From the NCBI RefSeq assembly GCF_018361265.1, contig NZ_JAFLNH010000001.1, forward strand, positions 124,001 to 188,000: a stretch of DNA of 64,000 nucleotides. Direction: 5' to 3'. Position numbers and translations under genes: made by a program. How positions within the stretch are numbered: the stretch's first letter is position 1; every line of letters starts with the position of its first letter. Of the stretch, positions 1-9,438 are shown piece by piece. The stretch comes from Mycobacterium sp. SM1. GTDB lineage: Bacteria > Actinomycetota > Actinomycetes > Mycobacteriales > Mycobacteriaceae. The notes beneath the pieces are model-generated. The model ran no database searches. It was not told where the DNA came from and saw only the letters and a program-made list of their open reading frames with translations.

Positions 1-340
1 GAATGCTGGATTTGTCGGCTCCGCCGGTGTTGGCCTCCCCCCGCCCTAACAGCAGATGAGCACCAAGACCCTCATCGGTTAGGGTACGCGCGACGTCGGC
101 TAGCGCCTGGGTGTTGACGACACTGGCCCGCAGCTTGGCCAGATCTCCCTCGGAGCGCTCGGGATGGCGGCGGAACAACTCGTCGGTGACGATCAACCCC
201 AGGACAGCGTCACCGAGAAACTCCAAGCGCTCGTTGGTTGGCAACCCGCCGTGCTCGTAGGCATAGCTGCGGTGCGTCAGCGCCTGGGTGAGCAACTCGT
301 CCGGCAGGTCCACCCCGAGCGCATCGAGCAGGCTAGTCAC
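1..340 (-). CDS. rnc: Ribonuclease III (N-terminal part, cut by window edge)
   Basis: Double-strand-specific endoribonuclease that processes rRNA precursors and structured mRNAs in the cytoplasm. Only the first 113 codons are inside the window. The frame reads from a GTG at 338-340 and contains the family signature [13 protein letters not shown] near residue 37-49, which carries the metal-binding acidic residues of the catalytic helix. The GTG overlaps the stop codon of the upstream DUF177 gene (GTGA), so the two are probably translationally coupled. The dsRNA-binding C-terminal domain lies outside the window. Confidence 0.95.
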   Translation of the reverse strand, partial: MTSLLDALGVDLPDELLTQALTHRSYAYEHGGLPTNERLEFLGDAVLGLIVTDELFRRHPERSEGDLAKLRASVVNTQALADVARTLTDEGLGAHLLLGRGEANTGGADKSSI

Positions 341-921
341 GGCCGGCCCGCATCGTCATCCGGGCGGGGTCGCATCGCGGCCAACTTCGCCCAGCGCGGA
401 TCAATCCGGTCGTGGCGATGACCCGGCTCAGCCGTAGCCAACGGGATGCCGCATTCCGGGCACAATCCAGGACAATCTGCCCGGCACAGCGGCGAGAACG
501 GTAGTTCCAGGCCGACGGCGTCGATCACCGCCTGCTCCAGGTCGATGATGTCGCCGACAACCCGTCCGACTTCATCATCGGCAGTCTCATCGGTGGTGCT
601 GTCCGGATACGCGAACAGTTCGGTCAGAGCAACCCTGACATGCCCGGTGACCGTCGTCAGGCAACGTGCGCACTCGCCGGTGGTCGGCGCGGCCACCGTC
701 CCCGTGACCAGCACGCCTTCGGACACCGACTCCACCCGCAGGTCCAGGTCCAGCGGGGCGCCGCGCTTGATCGCGATCAGCTCGATCCCGATGCGCGACG
801 GGCTGGGCACCGTTTCCCGCACCGAAAATGCCGCTCCCGGGCGGCGCGCCAGCCGCGCAATGTTGACCGTCAGCGGCGAGGTCGAAGGGCGCTTTGCGAT
901 CGAACTGTACTGCCTCGCCAT
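337..921 (-). CDS. DUF177/YceD family protein (Rv2926c-like)
   Basis: Protein of 194 residues of the DUF177 family, whose bacterial and plant members are linked to large-subunit rRNA accumulation. The sequence shows a paired-cysteine layout: C84-x2-C87 in the middle, then C146, C150, C154 and C157 followed by a conserved D-P-R-W-A-K-L motif, which looks like a zinc-binding site. It lies directly upstream of rnc and overlaps it by four bases, as in M. tuberculosis. In many bacteria rpmF follows this gene, but none is present here. Function is inferred from family and neighbourhood. Confidence 0.9.
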   Translation of the reverse strand: MARQYSSIAKRPSTSPLTVNIARLARRPGAAFSVRETVPSPSRIGIELIAIKRGAPLDLDLRVESVSEGVLVTGTVAAPTTGECARCLTTVTGHVRVALTELFAYPDSTTDETADDEVGRVVGDIIDLEQAVIDAVGLELPFSPLCRADCPGLCPECGIPLATAEPGHRHDRIDPRWAKLAAMRPRPDDDAGRP

Positions 922-973
922 AGCGCCATCCTACGGCCCGCGACGTGGGACGCGGGCCCGCCGACGCGGTGGT

Positions 974-1711
974 TTAACGCGTAGCGTAATCGTGGGTACC
1001 GGCCGCCGTACGCAGCTGATGGCGCCCCCGCCCGACCGAGCGCAACGTGGCATTCAGGAATTCCTCGAACTCGGCGAGCTTGGCGTCGACGTAGATGTCG
1101 CATTCGCCGCGCAGCCGGTCGGCCTCGGCGTGCGCGGCGTCGATCAACCGGGTGGCCTCGGCGTTGGCCGCCTGCACCACCTCGGTTTGCGAGACCAGGC
1201 GCTGCTGTTCCTTGATGCCTTCTTGCACGGCTTTCTCGTAGGAAATGTTGCCGCTTTCGACCAGCCGATCGCACTCCGCCTTGGCGCGGCTGGTGGTGGC
1301 GTCGTACTCCCGTTTGGCCGCCGCAGCGATGCGAACCGCTTCCTCGCGAGCCTCACCGACCATCCGTTCGCTGTGCTGGCGGGCCTCGGCCACCATCCGG
1401 TCGGCCTGCGCCTTCGCGTCGGCCAAGATGCGGTCGGCCTCCGAGCGGGCATGGTTCAGCATCGACTCCGACTCGGTGGTCGCCGAGGACACCATGGAGT
1501 CGGCGTGCGCCTTCGCCTCGGTGAGCAACGAATCGCGGGCATCCAGGACATCCTGGGCGTCGTCCAGCTCGCCGGGTATCGCATCCTTGATGTCGTCGAT
1601 CAACTCGAGAACATCCCCGCGCGGCACCACGCAACCCGCTGTCATCGGCACCCCACGGGCTTCTTCGACAATGGCGCTCAATTCGTCGAGCGCTTCAAAG
1701 ACTCGGTACAC
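974..1711 (-). CDS. sepIVA: SepIVA, DivIVA-like septation/cell-envelope coiled-coil protein (Rv2927c-like)
   Basis: Protein of 245 residues with a short DivIVA-like N-terminus (MYRVFEALDELSAIVEEARG) and a long Ala/Glu/Arg-rich region of roughly 150 residues with heptad-like spacing, a predicted coiled coil. Homologues in mycobacteria (Rv2927c, SepIVA) are cytoplasmic division and cell-envelope regulators. The product is recognised by sequence and by position next to the DUF177-rnc pair. In M. tuberculosis the next gene is tesA and the PDIM locus. Here the neighbour is an unrelated hydrolase. Confidence 0.92.
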   Translation of the reverse strand: MYRVFEALDELSAIVEEARGVPMTAGCVVPRGDVLELIDDIKDAIPGELDDAQDVLDARDSLLTEAKAHADSMVSSATTESESMLNHARSEADRILADAKAQADRMVAEARQHSERMVGEAREEAVRIAAAAKREYDATTSRAKAECDRLVESGNISYEKAVQEGIKEQQRLVSQTEVVQAANAEATRLIDAAHAEADRLRGECDIYVDAKLAEFEEFLNATLRSVGRGRHQLRTAAGTHDYATR

Positions 1712-2005
1712 GGCAGCACCCTTCCCGGCATCACTTACCCGGCTACGTGATTGTTACCAGTGTGCCTGATGTTATGCCTGTGACTGCGCTGAAACGCCCG
1801 GTGTGTCGGGCGCCGGCATCGCAGATCGTGGCGTGTGCGCGCCTGTGACCGCGAGATTCCGCCGCGGCGCTGCCCGCATGCACGGCCGTGGCAACCATGG
1901 GTAACCATGGCGGTCCGGCCAGATTCGCCCTGCTGATCCGCCGTGGTCGCGGCAACCCGCAAACACCCGGGTGTGGCACGAAAACCCACCGGTGCACGCG
2001 GCCTG
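1712..2005. other. Intergenic region without a supported gene
   Basis: About 290 bases between the end of the alpha/beta hydrolase gene and the start of sepIVA. Short open frames exist on the minus strand, but their composition looks random and none has a recognisable domain. The stretch presumably holds the sepIVA promoter. I see no clear -10/-35 pair and no strong hairpin. Confidence 0.5.
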
Positions 2006-2917
2006 TCAGGACCTTCCGGCTGACGAGGCTCGATCCGCGACGGCCCTGATCTGGTTGATTATGGTAGGCCACAGCGGTTTTGGAAGGTCATGACCCATCC
2101 CCGGCAGCAGCGCCAGTTTCGCGTCGGGGATAGCAGCGGCTGTTGCGCGTCCGCCGTCCGGGCGGATGACGGGGTCGAGCAGGCCGTGCACGATCACGGT
2201 GGGGATCCGCAGATGCATAAGCCCGGGTCGGCAGTCGCCGCTGGCCATCATTGCCGCGGTTTGTCGGGCCCGTGCCGCCGGATCGAATCCACCTCGGGCA
2301 TACATCAGTTCGCCAAGTTGGCGTAGCCGGCATTCGTCATGAGGGTAGCCCGGCGAGCCGATGACACGGTGCTGGCGCACCAGCCATTCTCCCGCCTCGT
2401 CGGGTCCGCGTGGCGGCTTCCGGGTCAGCGCGCCGGGTACCGCCCACGACAGTCGCAACATGGTCAACACGCTCAGGCGGCCGATGGCGGGACACGGTGT
2501 CATACTGATACCGGTGAGCGATCGCACGCGCGTGGGGTAGTCGATGGCCAGCCTTTGGGCGATCATGGCGCCCATCGAGTGTCCCACAAGGTGCGCCGCC
2601 TCCCAACCCAATGTGTCGAGAACCGCGATCGTGTCCTCGGCCATGTCCGCGAGGCTGTAAGGGACAGCCGCCGGGTCGCGCCGCGCGGCCCGGCGGGACG
2701 GAGCGCGGATCCGGTCCAGATGGGTGGATTGCCCTGAATCCCGGTTGTCAAACCGTGCGACTTGAAATCCGTTTTGCGTCAATGCCGCGCAGAAATCGTC
2801 GTGCCAGTAGTGTTTGTCGGCAGCCAGACCCGTGATCAACAGCAGCGGATCTCCGGCGCCGCCGGTGCGCTCACAGCACAGGCGGATGTCATCGTGCTGG
2901 GCGGTCAACTCCGGCAT
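2006..2917 (-). CDS. Alpha/beta hydrolase fold protein
   Basis: Protein of 303 residues with a typical alpha/beta hydrolase layout. An oxyanion-hole strand (LLLITGLAADKHYWHDDF, about residues 25-42) and the FDNRDSGQS motif (56-64) precede the nucleophile elbow GHSMG with Ser114. A GMGHD motif near the C-terminus supplies the likely catalytic His. This layout matches esterases and haloalkane/epoxide-hydrolase relatives. The substrate is unknown. It occupies the position where M. tuberculosis carries tesA and the PDIM genes, and lies just downstream of a decayed cupredoxin remnant on the same strand. Confidence 0.85.
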   Translation of the reverse strand: MPELTAQHDDIRLCCERTGGAGDPLLLITGLAADKHYWHDDFCAALTQNGFQVARFDNRDSGQSTHLDRIRAPSRRAARRDPAAVPYSLADMAEDTIAVLDTLGWEAAHLVGHSMGAMIAQRLAIDYPTRVRSLTGISMTPCPAIGRLSVLTMLRLSWAVPGALTRKPPRGPDEAGEWLVRQHRVIGSPGYPHDECRLRQLGELMYARGGFDPAARARQTAAMMASGDCRPGLMHLRIPTVIVHGLLDPVIRPDGGRATAAAIPDAKLALLPGMGHDLPKPLWPTIINQIRAVADRASSAGRS

Positions 2918-3056
2918 GGTGGGCCAAACGGTGGCTGGCTATTGTGCACATTGCTCTGGATCGTAGGCTGGTGCCGTAGCAGCTTGCCCCCCAACAGCGT
3001 TCGCGTCACGTCGGATGTCGGGGCCGGGATGGGCCGCTGCTGGCCGCGCGTTATCA

Positions 3057-3308
3057 CCCGAGTACCTCGATCATGCCGTGCGCGCCCCGCTCGGCGTCGA
3101 CCATCGCGTGTGACACGAAGGGGTAGTGGCCCGGCTGGCTGAAGGTCAGTTCGACGAATCCCCCTTGGGCCGCGAACAGGCCGAGTGTCTGAGCGCCGCC
3201 TGCTCCCCCGCGCAGTTGGTAGTCGCCTTCGGACCGCACGGTGTCGAACTGCCCCCCGACGATGTGGAAGGACGTGCCCCGGTTCGGCCCGGCCGCCAGA
3301 GTCAACAC
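3057..3308 (-). pseudogene. C-terminal fragment of a nitrite-reductase/multicopper-oxidase-like cupredoxin protein
   Basis: An 83-residue frame that matches only the end of NirK/multicopper oxidase-type proteins. It shows GTSFHIVGGQFDTV, then GGAQTLGLFAAQGGFVELTF, then PGHYPFVSHAMVDAERGAHG, the region that normally carries copper-ligand histidines. Its first possible start (GTG at 3306-3308) is immediately preceded in frame by a TAG, and no upstream cupredoxin domain is visible before coaD. It therefore looks like the tail of a lost gene and not a functional small protein. The family assignment rests on motif recognition only. Confidence 0.7.
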
Positions 3309-3408
3309 CTACCACCACCCCGAAAAACTGCTGCGACGACGAAGACGACCCACCCTAGCGCCGGTCTGCGCCATCGCTGGCGGGAGGCAGCGGAATGGCC
3401 CGCCTGAG

Positions 3409-3891
3409 TTATCGTCCCCGGGAAAGCTTTTCGCGCAGCTGGCGGTTCACTGGCTCGGGCAGCAAGTCAGACACATCACCGCCGAGCAGCGCGACCTCTT
3501 TGGCCAGTGATGACGACACGAACGAATAGCGTGGTGTGGTCGCAATGAAAAACGTGTCGACACCGGCGATGTGCTTGTTCATCTGCGCCATCTGCAACTC
3601 GTATTCGAAGTCGGTGCCGGTGCGCAGCCCTTTCACGATGGCGGAAAGACCTCGCGATCTGACGAAGTCGACCACCAGGCCCTCGCCGGCCTCGACCCGC
3701 AAATTGGGCAGGTGCGTCGTCGACTCGGTGATCATCGCTATCCGCTCCTCAAGGCCGAACATGCTCGCTTTAGCGGGGTTGGTAAGGATTGCGACCACCA
3801 CTTCATCGAACTGGGCGCAAGCGCGCTCAAAGACGTCGATATGACCCAACGTCACGGGGTCGAATGATCCCGGACACACCGCCCCGCTCAT
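3409..3891 (-). CDS. coaD: Phosphopantetheine adenylyltransferase
   Basis: Catalyses the penultimate step of coenzyme A synthesis, transfer of AMP from ATP to 4'-phosphopantetheine. The 160-residue protein has the nucleotidyltransferase signature [12 protein letters not shown] (TxGH at residues 14-17) and the YSFVSSS motif that binds ATP phosphates, plus the conserved [19 protein letters not shown] segment. I chose the ATG at 3891, giving [10 protein letters not shown], because it aligns with the M. tuberculosis start. A GTG six bases upstream (3897) is an alternative. rsmD and pyc lie upstream on the same strand, as in M. tuberculosis. Confidence 0.96.
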   Translation of the reverse strand: MSGAVCPGSFDPVTLGHIDVFERACAQFDEVVVAILTNPAKASMFGLEERIAMITESTTHLPNLRVEAGEGLVVDFVRSRGLSAIVKGLRTGTDFEYELQMAQMNKHIAGVDTFFIATTPRYSFVSSSLAKEVALLGGDVSDLLPEPVNRQLREKLSRGR

Positions 3892-4009
3892 GAGCACCGC
3901 CCTTCCGCGCAGCGGATGGGCGCGCCCCGCCGGTTGTGGAATGCCCCGGGCCCATCGGGCCGCTTTGCATCATCGCCAACGGTCATGACGGATGACGCTA
4001 GCAGGACGC

Positions 4010-4543
4010 TTAGGATCGTTCGGCCAGCTCGAGGCGGGTGTCTCCGTAGACCCGCGACTGCCAGGGGCGCCAACCGGCGGGCCAGCGCAGCAGTGACCGG
4101 CCGGCGGGACGTTCGATCGCCGCGACGGTTCCCGTCCGCACCCATCCGTTGGTGATCAGCGCCGCGAGCATCGCCTCGATCTCAGCGCAACCGAGATCAT
4201 AAGGCGGATCGGCCAACACGAGGTCCACCGGGGAGTCGGTACCGCCCGCCAGGACCGCGGCCACCGTGCCGCGGCGCAGCGTCGCGCCGGCCAAGCCCAG
4301 ATTCGCGATGTTGCGTTCAAGCACCGCCGCGCTCCGTCGATCGGACTCGACGAAGATCGCCGACGCCGCACCGCGCGACAGCGCCTCCAGCCCGAGCGCG
4401 CCCGAACCGGCGTAGAGGTCGAGCACCGACAATCCGCTCATCTGAAGGCGCGCCGCCAAGACATTGAACAACGCCTCACGCACCCGATCGGTGGTCGGCC
4501 GGGTTCCCCGCCGCGGCACCATGATGCGCCGCCCGCCGACCAC
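4010..4543 (-). CDS. rsmD: 16S rRNA (guanine966-N2)-methyltransferase RsmD
   Basis: SAM-dependent methyltransferase that modifies G966 of 16S rRNA. Motif I is [18 protein letters not shown] and the catalytic motif is LADPPYDL, typical of N2/N6 methyltransferases. The start is uncertain. Relatives begin with a T-R-I-I-x-G segment that is present here in frame upstream of the GTG at 4543, but the only codon in the expected start position is a CTG at 4562-4564 overlapping the pyc stop. Either CTG is used or translation begins at the GTG with a seven-residue shorter N-terminus. Confidence 0.9.
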   Translation of the reverse strand: MVGGRRIMVPRRGTRPTTDRVREALFNVLAARLQMSGLSVLDLYAGSGALGLEALSRGAASAIFVESDRRSAAVLERNIANLGLAGATLRRGTVAAVLAGGTDSPVDLVLADPPYDLGCAEIEAMLAALITNGWVRTGTVAAIERPAGRSLLRWPAGWRPWQSRVYGDTRLELAERS

Positions 4544-4560
4544 GCCGGCGATGATCCGCG

Positions 4561-7500
4561 TCAGCTCAACACCACCAGCAGATCCCCGCCCTCTACCCGG
4601 GCGGTGGCCGAGACCGCGACCCGCTCCACGGTGGCATCGCGGGGCGCGGTAATCGGCGCCTCCATCTTCATCGCCTCGATGGTGGCGATGGTCTGCCCGC
4701 TGCTCACCCGATCACCGGGCGACACGGCCACGGTCACGACGCCGGCGAACGGTGCGGCGATGTGGTCGGGCCGGCTCCGGTCGGCCTTCTCCGCGGCCAC
4801 AACGGTGCTGGCGATGCTGCGGTCACGCACCTCGACCGGGCGCAGCTGCCCGTTGATAATGCACATCACCGTCCGCATACCACGCTCGTCCGGCTCGGAA
4901 ATGGCTTCCAGCCCGATGAGCAATTCCACTCCCCGCTCCAGGCGCACCCGGTGCTCCTCCCCGCGGCGCAGGCCGTAAAAGAATTGGTTGGCCGACAGCT
5001 GCGACGTGTCCCCGTAGGCTTGCCGGTGCTCTTCGAATTCCTTTGTTGGGCCGGGGAACAGCAGGCGGTTCAAGGTAGCCTGCCGCTTCGGTCCGACCAG
5101 CCTCAGCGCCGCTTCATCGTCCGCGGACAGCCCTTGAGTGGGCTTGGCCGTCGAGCGGCCGGACAGCGCCGTGCTGCGCAGCGGTTCGGGCCAGCCGCCG
5201 GGCGGGTCACCCAGCTCTCCGCGCAAAAACCCCAGCACCGATTCCGGAATGTCGAGTCGCGCGGGATCGGAGGCGAATTCATCGGCACTGATCCCAGCGC
5301 CGACCAGCGCCAACGCCAGATCGCCGACCGCCTTCGACGTCGGCGTGACCTTGATCGGCCGGCCCAGGATCCGGTCGGCCCCCGCGTAGGCCTCCTCGAT
5401 CTCCTCGAAACGGTCACCGAGGCCCAAGGCGATCGCCTGCTGGCGCAGATTCGACAGCTGGCCACCGGGGATCTCGTGGCGGTACACCCGGCCCGTCGGC
5501 GCGGGCAGCCCGGATTCGAAGGGGGCATAGACGTTTCGCACCGCTTCCCAGTAGGGCTCCAACGCGCACACCGCCGGCAGCGACAACCCGGTGTCGTATT
5601 CGGTGTGCGCGGCGGCGGCCACGATCGAACTCAACGCCGGCTGGCTGGTGGTGCCGGCCAGCGGGGCCGCGGCCCCGTCGACCGCGTCGGCTCCGGCGTG
5701 CCAGGCCGCCACATAGCTGGCCAGCTGGCCGCCGGGGGTGTCGTGGGTGTGCACGTGCACCGGCAGGTCGAAGCGGCTGCGCAGCGCGCCGACCAGCCGC
5801 TGCGCGGCGTCCGCCCGCAACAGCCCGGCCATATCCTTGATGCCCAGCACATGCGCGCCGGCGTCCACGATCTGCTCGGCGAGCTTCAGATAGTAGTCGA
5901 GGGTGTAGATGTGCTCGCCGGGATCGGATAGGTCACCGCTGTAGCACATCGCGACTTCGGCGACCCCCGAACCGGTTTCACGTACCGCCTCGATCGCCGG
6001 ACGCATCGACTCGACATTGTTGAGCGCATCGAAGATGCGGAAGATGTCGATGCCGGTGCGGGTGGCCTCCTCGACGAAGGCCGAGGTCACCACATCGGGA
6101 TAGGGCGTGTAGCCCACGGTGTTGCGGCCACGCAACAGCATCTGCAGGCAGATATTGGGCAGCGCCTCGCGGATCGCGGCCAGTCGCTCCCAGGGGTCCT
6201 CCTTGAGGAAGCGCAGCGCCACATCGTAGGTGGCGCCGCCCCAGCACTCCACGGACAGCAGCTCAGGTGTGAGCCGTGCGATATACGGCGCCACCGTCAC
6301 CAGATCGTCGGTCCGCAGCCGAGTCGCCAGCAGCGATTGATGCGCGTCGCGGAAAGTGGTTTCGGTGACCCGCACCGCCGACGAGTCGCGCAGCCAGCGA
6401 GCGAAAGCCACCGGGCCCAGCGCGTCCAGTCGCTGTTTGGAGCCGGGCGGCGGCGCGGCCGCAAGGTCGATGTCGGGCAGCTTGTCGCGCGGGTAGACCC
6501 TCGCCGGGCGCGGTCCGTGCGGCTGGTTGACCGTCACGTCGGCCAGGTAGGTGAGGATCTTCGTGCCGCGGTCGGCCGAGGATCGCGCGGTCAGCAGTTG
6601 CGGGCGCTCGTCGATAAACGACGTGGTGACGCGGCCGGCCCGGAAATCAGGATCCTCCAAAACGGCCTGCAGGAACGGGATGTTCGTCGCCACCCCGCGG
6701 ATCCGGAACTCGGCGACGCCGCGCCGGGCCCGGGCCACCGCGGTGTGAAAATCGGGTCCCCGGCAGGTCATCTTCACCAGCAGGGAATCGAAGTGCGCGC
6801 CGATCTCCGCGCCGAGATTGGTGCTGCCATCCAGGCGGATACCCGCGCCGCCGGGCGTGCGGTAGGCACTGATGCGGCCGGTGTCGGGACGAAATCCGTT
6901 GGCCGGATCCTCGGTGGTGATCCGGCATTGCAGCGCGGCACCGTGTGGCCGGATCTCCTCTTGGCGCAAGCCCAGCTCCGCCAGCGACTCACCGCCCGCG
7001 ATGCGCAGCTGAGCCGAGACCAGGTCGACATCGGTGATCTCTTCGGTTACGGTGTGCTCCACCTGGATTCGCGGATTCATCTCGATGAAGACGTAATGGC
7101 CGCGTTCGTCCAGCAGGAACTCCACGGTGCCCGCACAGCTGTAGCCGATGTGGCGGGCGAAGGCGACGGCGTCGGCACACATCTTGTCGCGCACCGCGGC
7201 AGCCAGATTCGGCGCCGGAGCCAGTTCGATGACCTTCTGGTGACGCCGCTGCACACTGCAGTCCCGCTCGAAGAGGTGGATCACGTTGCCGTGGCTGTCG
7301 GCGAGGATCTGCACCTCGATGTGGCGCGGGTTAAGCACCGCCTGCTCGAGATAAACCGAGGGGTCTCCGAACGCCGACGCGGCTTCACGGCTGGCGGATT
7401 CGATGGCGTCGGGCAGCTCGGCGACGTCGGTGACCCGGCGCATCCCGCGGCCCCCGCCGCCGGCAACCGCCTTGACGAACAACGGAAAGCGCAGGCCCGC

Positions 7501-7944
7501 CGCCGCCGACACCAGCTCGTCGACCTCGGCCGACGGCGCGGAGGAGGCGGGCACCGGCAGGCCGGCTTGGCGTGCGGCGGCGATCGCGCGGGACTTGTTG
7601 CCGGTCAACTTCAGCACGCCGGCATCGGGGCCGACGAACGTGAGTCCCGCGACGGCACATGCGGTGGCCAGGTGGGGATTTTCCGATAAAAACCCGTATC
7701 CGGGGTACACCGCGTCGGCGCCCGCCCGGCGGGCGGTTTCCACGATCTCGTCGACCGACAGGTAGGCGCGCACCGGGTGCCCGGGTTCGCCGATCTGGTA
7801 GGACTCGTCGGCCTTGAGCCGGTGCAGCGAGTTGCGGTCCTCGTATGCGTAGACGGCGACGGTGCCGATGCCCAGCTCGTAGGCGGCGCGAAACGCCCGG
7901 ATCGCGATCTCTCCGCGATTGGCGACCAGTACTTTGGAGATCAC
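4561..7944 (-). CDS. pyc: Pyruvate carboxylase
   Basis: Biotin-dependent anaplerotic enzyme converting pyruvate, bicarbonate and ATP to oxaloacetate. The 1127 residues contain all three functional parts in order: an N-terminal biotin carboxylase with ATP-grasp ([12 protein letters not shown], then [14 protein letters not shown]), a central carboxyltransferase ([15 protein letters not shown], then [16 protein letters not shown]), and a C-terminal biotinyl domain with the EAMKMEAP motif, Lys1093 being the biotin attachment site. The length is normal for the family and no frame break is seen. It sits upstream of rsmD, as in M. tuberculosis (Rv2967c). Confidence 0.98.
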   Translation of the reverse strand: MISKVLVANRGEIAIRAFRAAYELGIGTVAVYAYEDRNSLHRLKADESYQIGEPGHPVRAYLSVDEIVETARRAGADAVYPGYGFLSENPHLATACAVAGLTFVGPDAGVLKLTGNKSRAIAAARQAGLPVPASSAPSAEVDELVSAAAGLRFPLFVKAVAGGGGRGMRRVTDVAELPDAIESASREAASAFGDPSVYLEQAVLNPRHIEVQILADSHGNVIHLFERDCSVQRRHQKVIELAPAPNLAAAVRDKMCADAVAFARHIGYSCAGTVEFLLDERGHYVFIEMNPRIQVEHTVTEEITDVDLVSAQLRIAGGESLAELGLRQEEIRPHGAALQCRITTEDPANGFRPDTGRISAYRTPGGAGIRLDGSTNLGAEIGAHFDSLLVKMTCRGPDFHTAVARARRGVAEFRIRGVATNIPFLQAVLEDPDFRAGRVTTSFIDERPQLLTARSSADRGTKILTYLADVTVNQPHGPRPARVYPRDKLPDIDLAAAPPPGSKQRLDALGPVAFARWLRDSSAVRVTETTFRDAHQSLLATRLRTDDLVTVAPYIARLTPELLSVECWGGATYDVALRFLKEDPWERLAAIREALPNICLQMLLRGRNTVGYTPYPDVVTSAFVEEATRTGIDIFRIFDALNNVESMRPAIEAVRETGSGVAEVAMCYSGDLSDPGEHIYTLDYYLKLAEQIVDAGAHVLGIKDMAGLLRADAAQRLVGALRSRFDLPVHVHTHDTPGGQLASYVAAWHAGADAVDGAAAPLAGTTSQPALSSIVAAAAHTEYDTGLSLPAVCALEPYWEAVRNVYAPFESGLPAPTGRVYRHEIPGGQLSNLRQQAIALGLGDRFEEIEEAYAGADRILGRPIKVTPTSKAVGDLALALVGAGISADEFASDPARLDIPESVLGFLRGELGDPPGGWPEPLRSTALSGRSTAKPTQGLSADDEAALRLVGPKRQATLNRLLFPGPTKEFEEHRQAYGDTSQLSANQFFYGLRRGEEHRVRLERGVELLIGLEAISEPDERGMRTVMCIINGQLRPVEVRDRSIASTVVAAEKADRSRPDHIAAPFAGVVTVAVSPGDRVSSGQTIATIEAMKMEAPITAPRDATVERVAVSATARVEGGDLLVVLS

Positions 7945-7963
7945 TCGGGCCCTCTTGCCACAA

Positions 7964-8614
7964 CTACAGCAGTGTCGACCAGTAGTCCCAGAACCGCGCC
8001 AAGATCAGCAGGACTACCGTGGTGAACCACAGCGCGGTGATCGACCACCGCCACCGGTAAAGCGTTTGGGCCACTGTGCCGCCCCCTGCGCACGCTGGGC
8101 GCAGCGCGATCGATGCCACCACCACCAACAGCGGTATGGTCACCGCCCAGACCGCCATGCAGTACGGGCAGAGCTCCCCGATGCGGTACAGGCTCTGGAA
8201 TATCAGCCAGTGCACAAACCCGGCGCCAAGCGCGGTCGCCATCGCAAGGCCGCTCCAATACCATTGGGGCAGAGGTACTTTCGTCACTGCCAGCACACCG
8301 GAGACGACGATCACGGTGAAGCCTGAGATGCCGATCAGGGCGTTGGGGAAGCCCAGCAGCGAAGCCTGCGGGGTGAGCATCACCGACCCGCATGACAGGA
8401 CCGGGTTGAGGTTGCACGACGGCACGTATGACGGGTTGAGCAAGATGTGAATCTTTTCCGCCGTCAGCGTCATCGAGGCCAGCAGGCCGATCGCCCCGGC
8501 GATCAGCACCCACCACGCGCTGGGTGCCGGTACCCGCACCCCCCGAGGCGATTCGCCGGATCGGGCGGCGGGTTTCGCTGACACTGCTGACACTGCTGAC
8601 ACTGCGGTGGTCAC
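7964..8614 (-). CDS. Vitamin K epoxide reductase (VKOR) family membrane protein (Rv2968c-like)
   Basis: Integral membrane oxidoreductase that regenerates oxidised DsbA-type partners using a quinone. The 216 residues contain about five hydrophobic segments, a periplasmic loop with Cys67 and Cys75, and the catalytic CPYC pair (Cys149, Cys152). The start GTG at 8612-8614 overlaps the TGA of the preceding DsbA-like gene (GTGA), so the pair is coupled and probably works together. Compared with M. tuberculosis the N-terminus has an extra VSAVSAVSA run, encoded by a 9-bp tandem repeat. Confidence 0.93.
   Translation of the reverse strand: MTTAVSAVSAVSAKPAARSGESPRGVRVPAPSAWWVLIAGAIGLLASMTLTAEKIHILLNPSYVPSCNLNPVLSCGSVMLTPQASLLGFPNALIGISGFTVIVVSGVLAVTKVPLPQWYWSGLAMATALGAGFVHWLIFQSLYRIGELCPYCMAVWAVTIPLLVVVASIALRPACAGGGTVAQTLYRWRWSITALWFTTVVLLILARFWDYWSTLL
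8578..8604. repeat. 9-bp tandem repeat, three copies, inside the VKOR gene
   Basis: The unit CTGACACTG occurs three times in a row and encodes a Val-Ser-Ala repeat in the N-terminal cytoplasmic tail of the VKOR protein. Because the unit is a multiple of three, copy-number changes would not break the frame. Confidence 0.9.
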
Positions 8615-9369
8615 GAGGCCGCGGGTGTGACGGCCGAGTCCAGGCCCGGCACATCGCCGACGATCTCCTTGATCTTGGCCACCAGCGCCTCCGGCGTCGT
8701 CGGGTCGTAGTCTTGGCCGTTGATGCGGATCGTCGGAGTGGCATGGATGTGGTGAGCCGCAGCCAAGCCGTTGACCATTGGCAGGTATTTCCCGCTGTTA
8801 ATGCACTCCGGGACCTTCCCGGCGGCCCCTGCCTCGCGGGCGAGCTCGATCAGTCGGGCGTTGTCGGGGAAGGTCGGGCCTAATTCCGGGGGCTGAATCT
8901 GCTTGGTGAACAACGCCGCGTGAAACCGCCGGAACGCGTCGATGGACTCATCGGCGACGCAGTACGCCGCCGCGGCGGCGCGCGACGAATACTCGTCGTT
9001 TTGTGGGCGGCTGAGAAAGCCCAGCAGGTAGTAGTCGGCCGCGATCGCCCCGCTGTCGATCAGCCGCGACACCGTCGGTCCGAAGGTCCGCTCGAAGTTA
9101 CCGCACGCCGGGCACAGGAAATCCTCGTAAAACGACACCGCGGCCTTGGGTTCGCGGGTGCCGGGCTTGGTGATCAGCTTGCTCGACGTCACCCGCACCG
9201 CCTGACCGACGCCAGGACTTTTCTTGTCGTGCGAGACCATGATGTAGAGCACCAGGCCGACCCCGAAGATCACCACGATCGCGGTGAGCCCGATCCTGAT
9301 GGCCAGATCCCGTCTGCGGTTGGCAGCCTTCAGGTCATAGCGCGCGGGGCGTTTGGGTTTCTCGGCCAC
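8611..9369 (-). CDS. Membrane-anchored DsbA-like thioredoxin-fold protein (Rv2969c-like)
   Basis: Extracytoplasmic thiol oxidase that introduces disulfides into exported proteins. The 252-residue protein has a basic N-terminus, one membrane segment at about residues 24-45, and a thioredoxin-fold domain with the active-site CPAC motif (Cys86, Cys89). The segment HATPTIRINGQDYDP supplies the cis-proline loop typical of DsbA. It is followed immediately by its likely redox partner VKOR, with overlapping stop and start codons. The GTG start at 9367-9369 gives an N-terminus that aligns with M. tuberculosis. Confidence 0.93.
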   Translation of the reverse strand: MAEKPKRPARYDLKAANRRRDLAIRIGLTAIVVIFGVGLVLYIMVSHDKKSPGVGQAVRVTSSKLITKPGTREPKAAVSFYEDFLCPACGNFERTFGPTVSRLIDSGAIAADYYLLGFLSRPQNDEYSSRAAAAAYCVADESIDAFRRFHAALFTKQIQPPELGPTFPDNARLIELAREAGAAGKVPECINSGKYLPMVNGLAAAHHIHATPTIRINGQDYDPTTPEALVAKIKEIVGDVPGLDSAVTPAAS

Positions 9370-9438
9370 AGGTTTGCTGATCCTCGGTCGTCGGCGGGCG
9401 ATGGCGATAGCGCCTCTAGCGTACCGGCATGGTCCCCC

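Noticed and set aside
446..1750. A 434-codon plus-strand open frame across the DUF177 and sepIVA genes
   Set aside because: It is antisense to two recognised genes, has no domain, and reflects high-GC third-position bias that leaves long shadow frames.
1735..2072. Several short minus-strand frames between sepIVA and the hydrolase
   Set aside because: They overlap each other in different frames, extend into the hydrolase and lack conservation, so they look like chance open frames.
6337..7689. A 450-codon plus-strand open frame inside pyc
   Set aside because: Complementary-strand shadow of the biotin carboxylase region, with no family features or ribosome-binding site.
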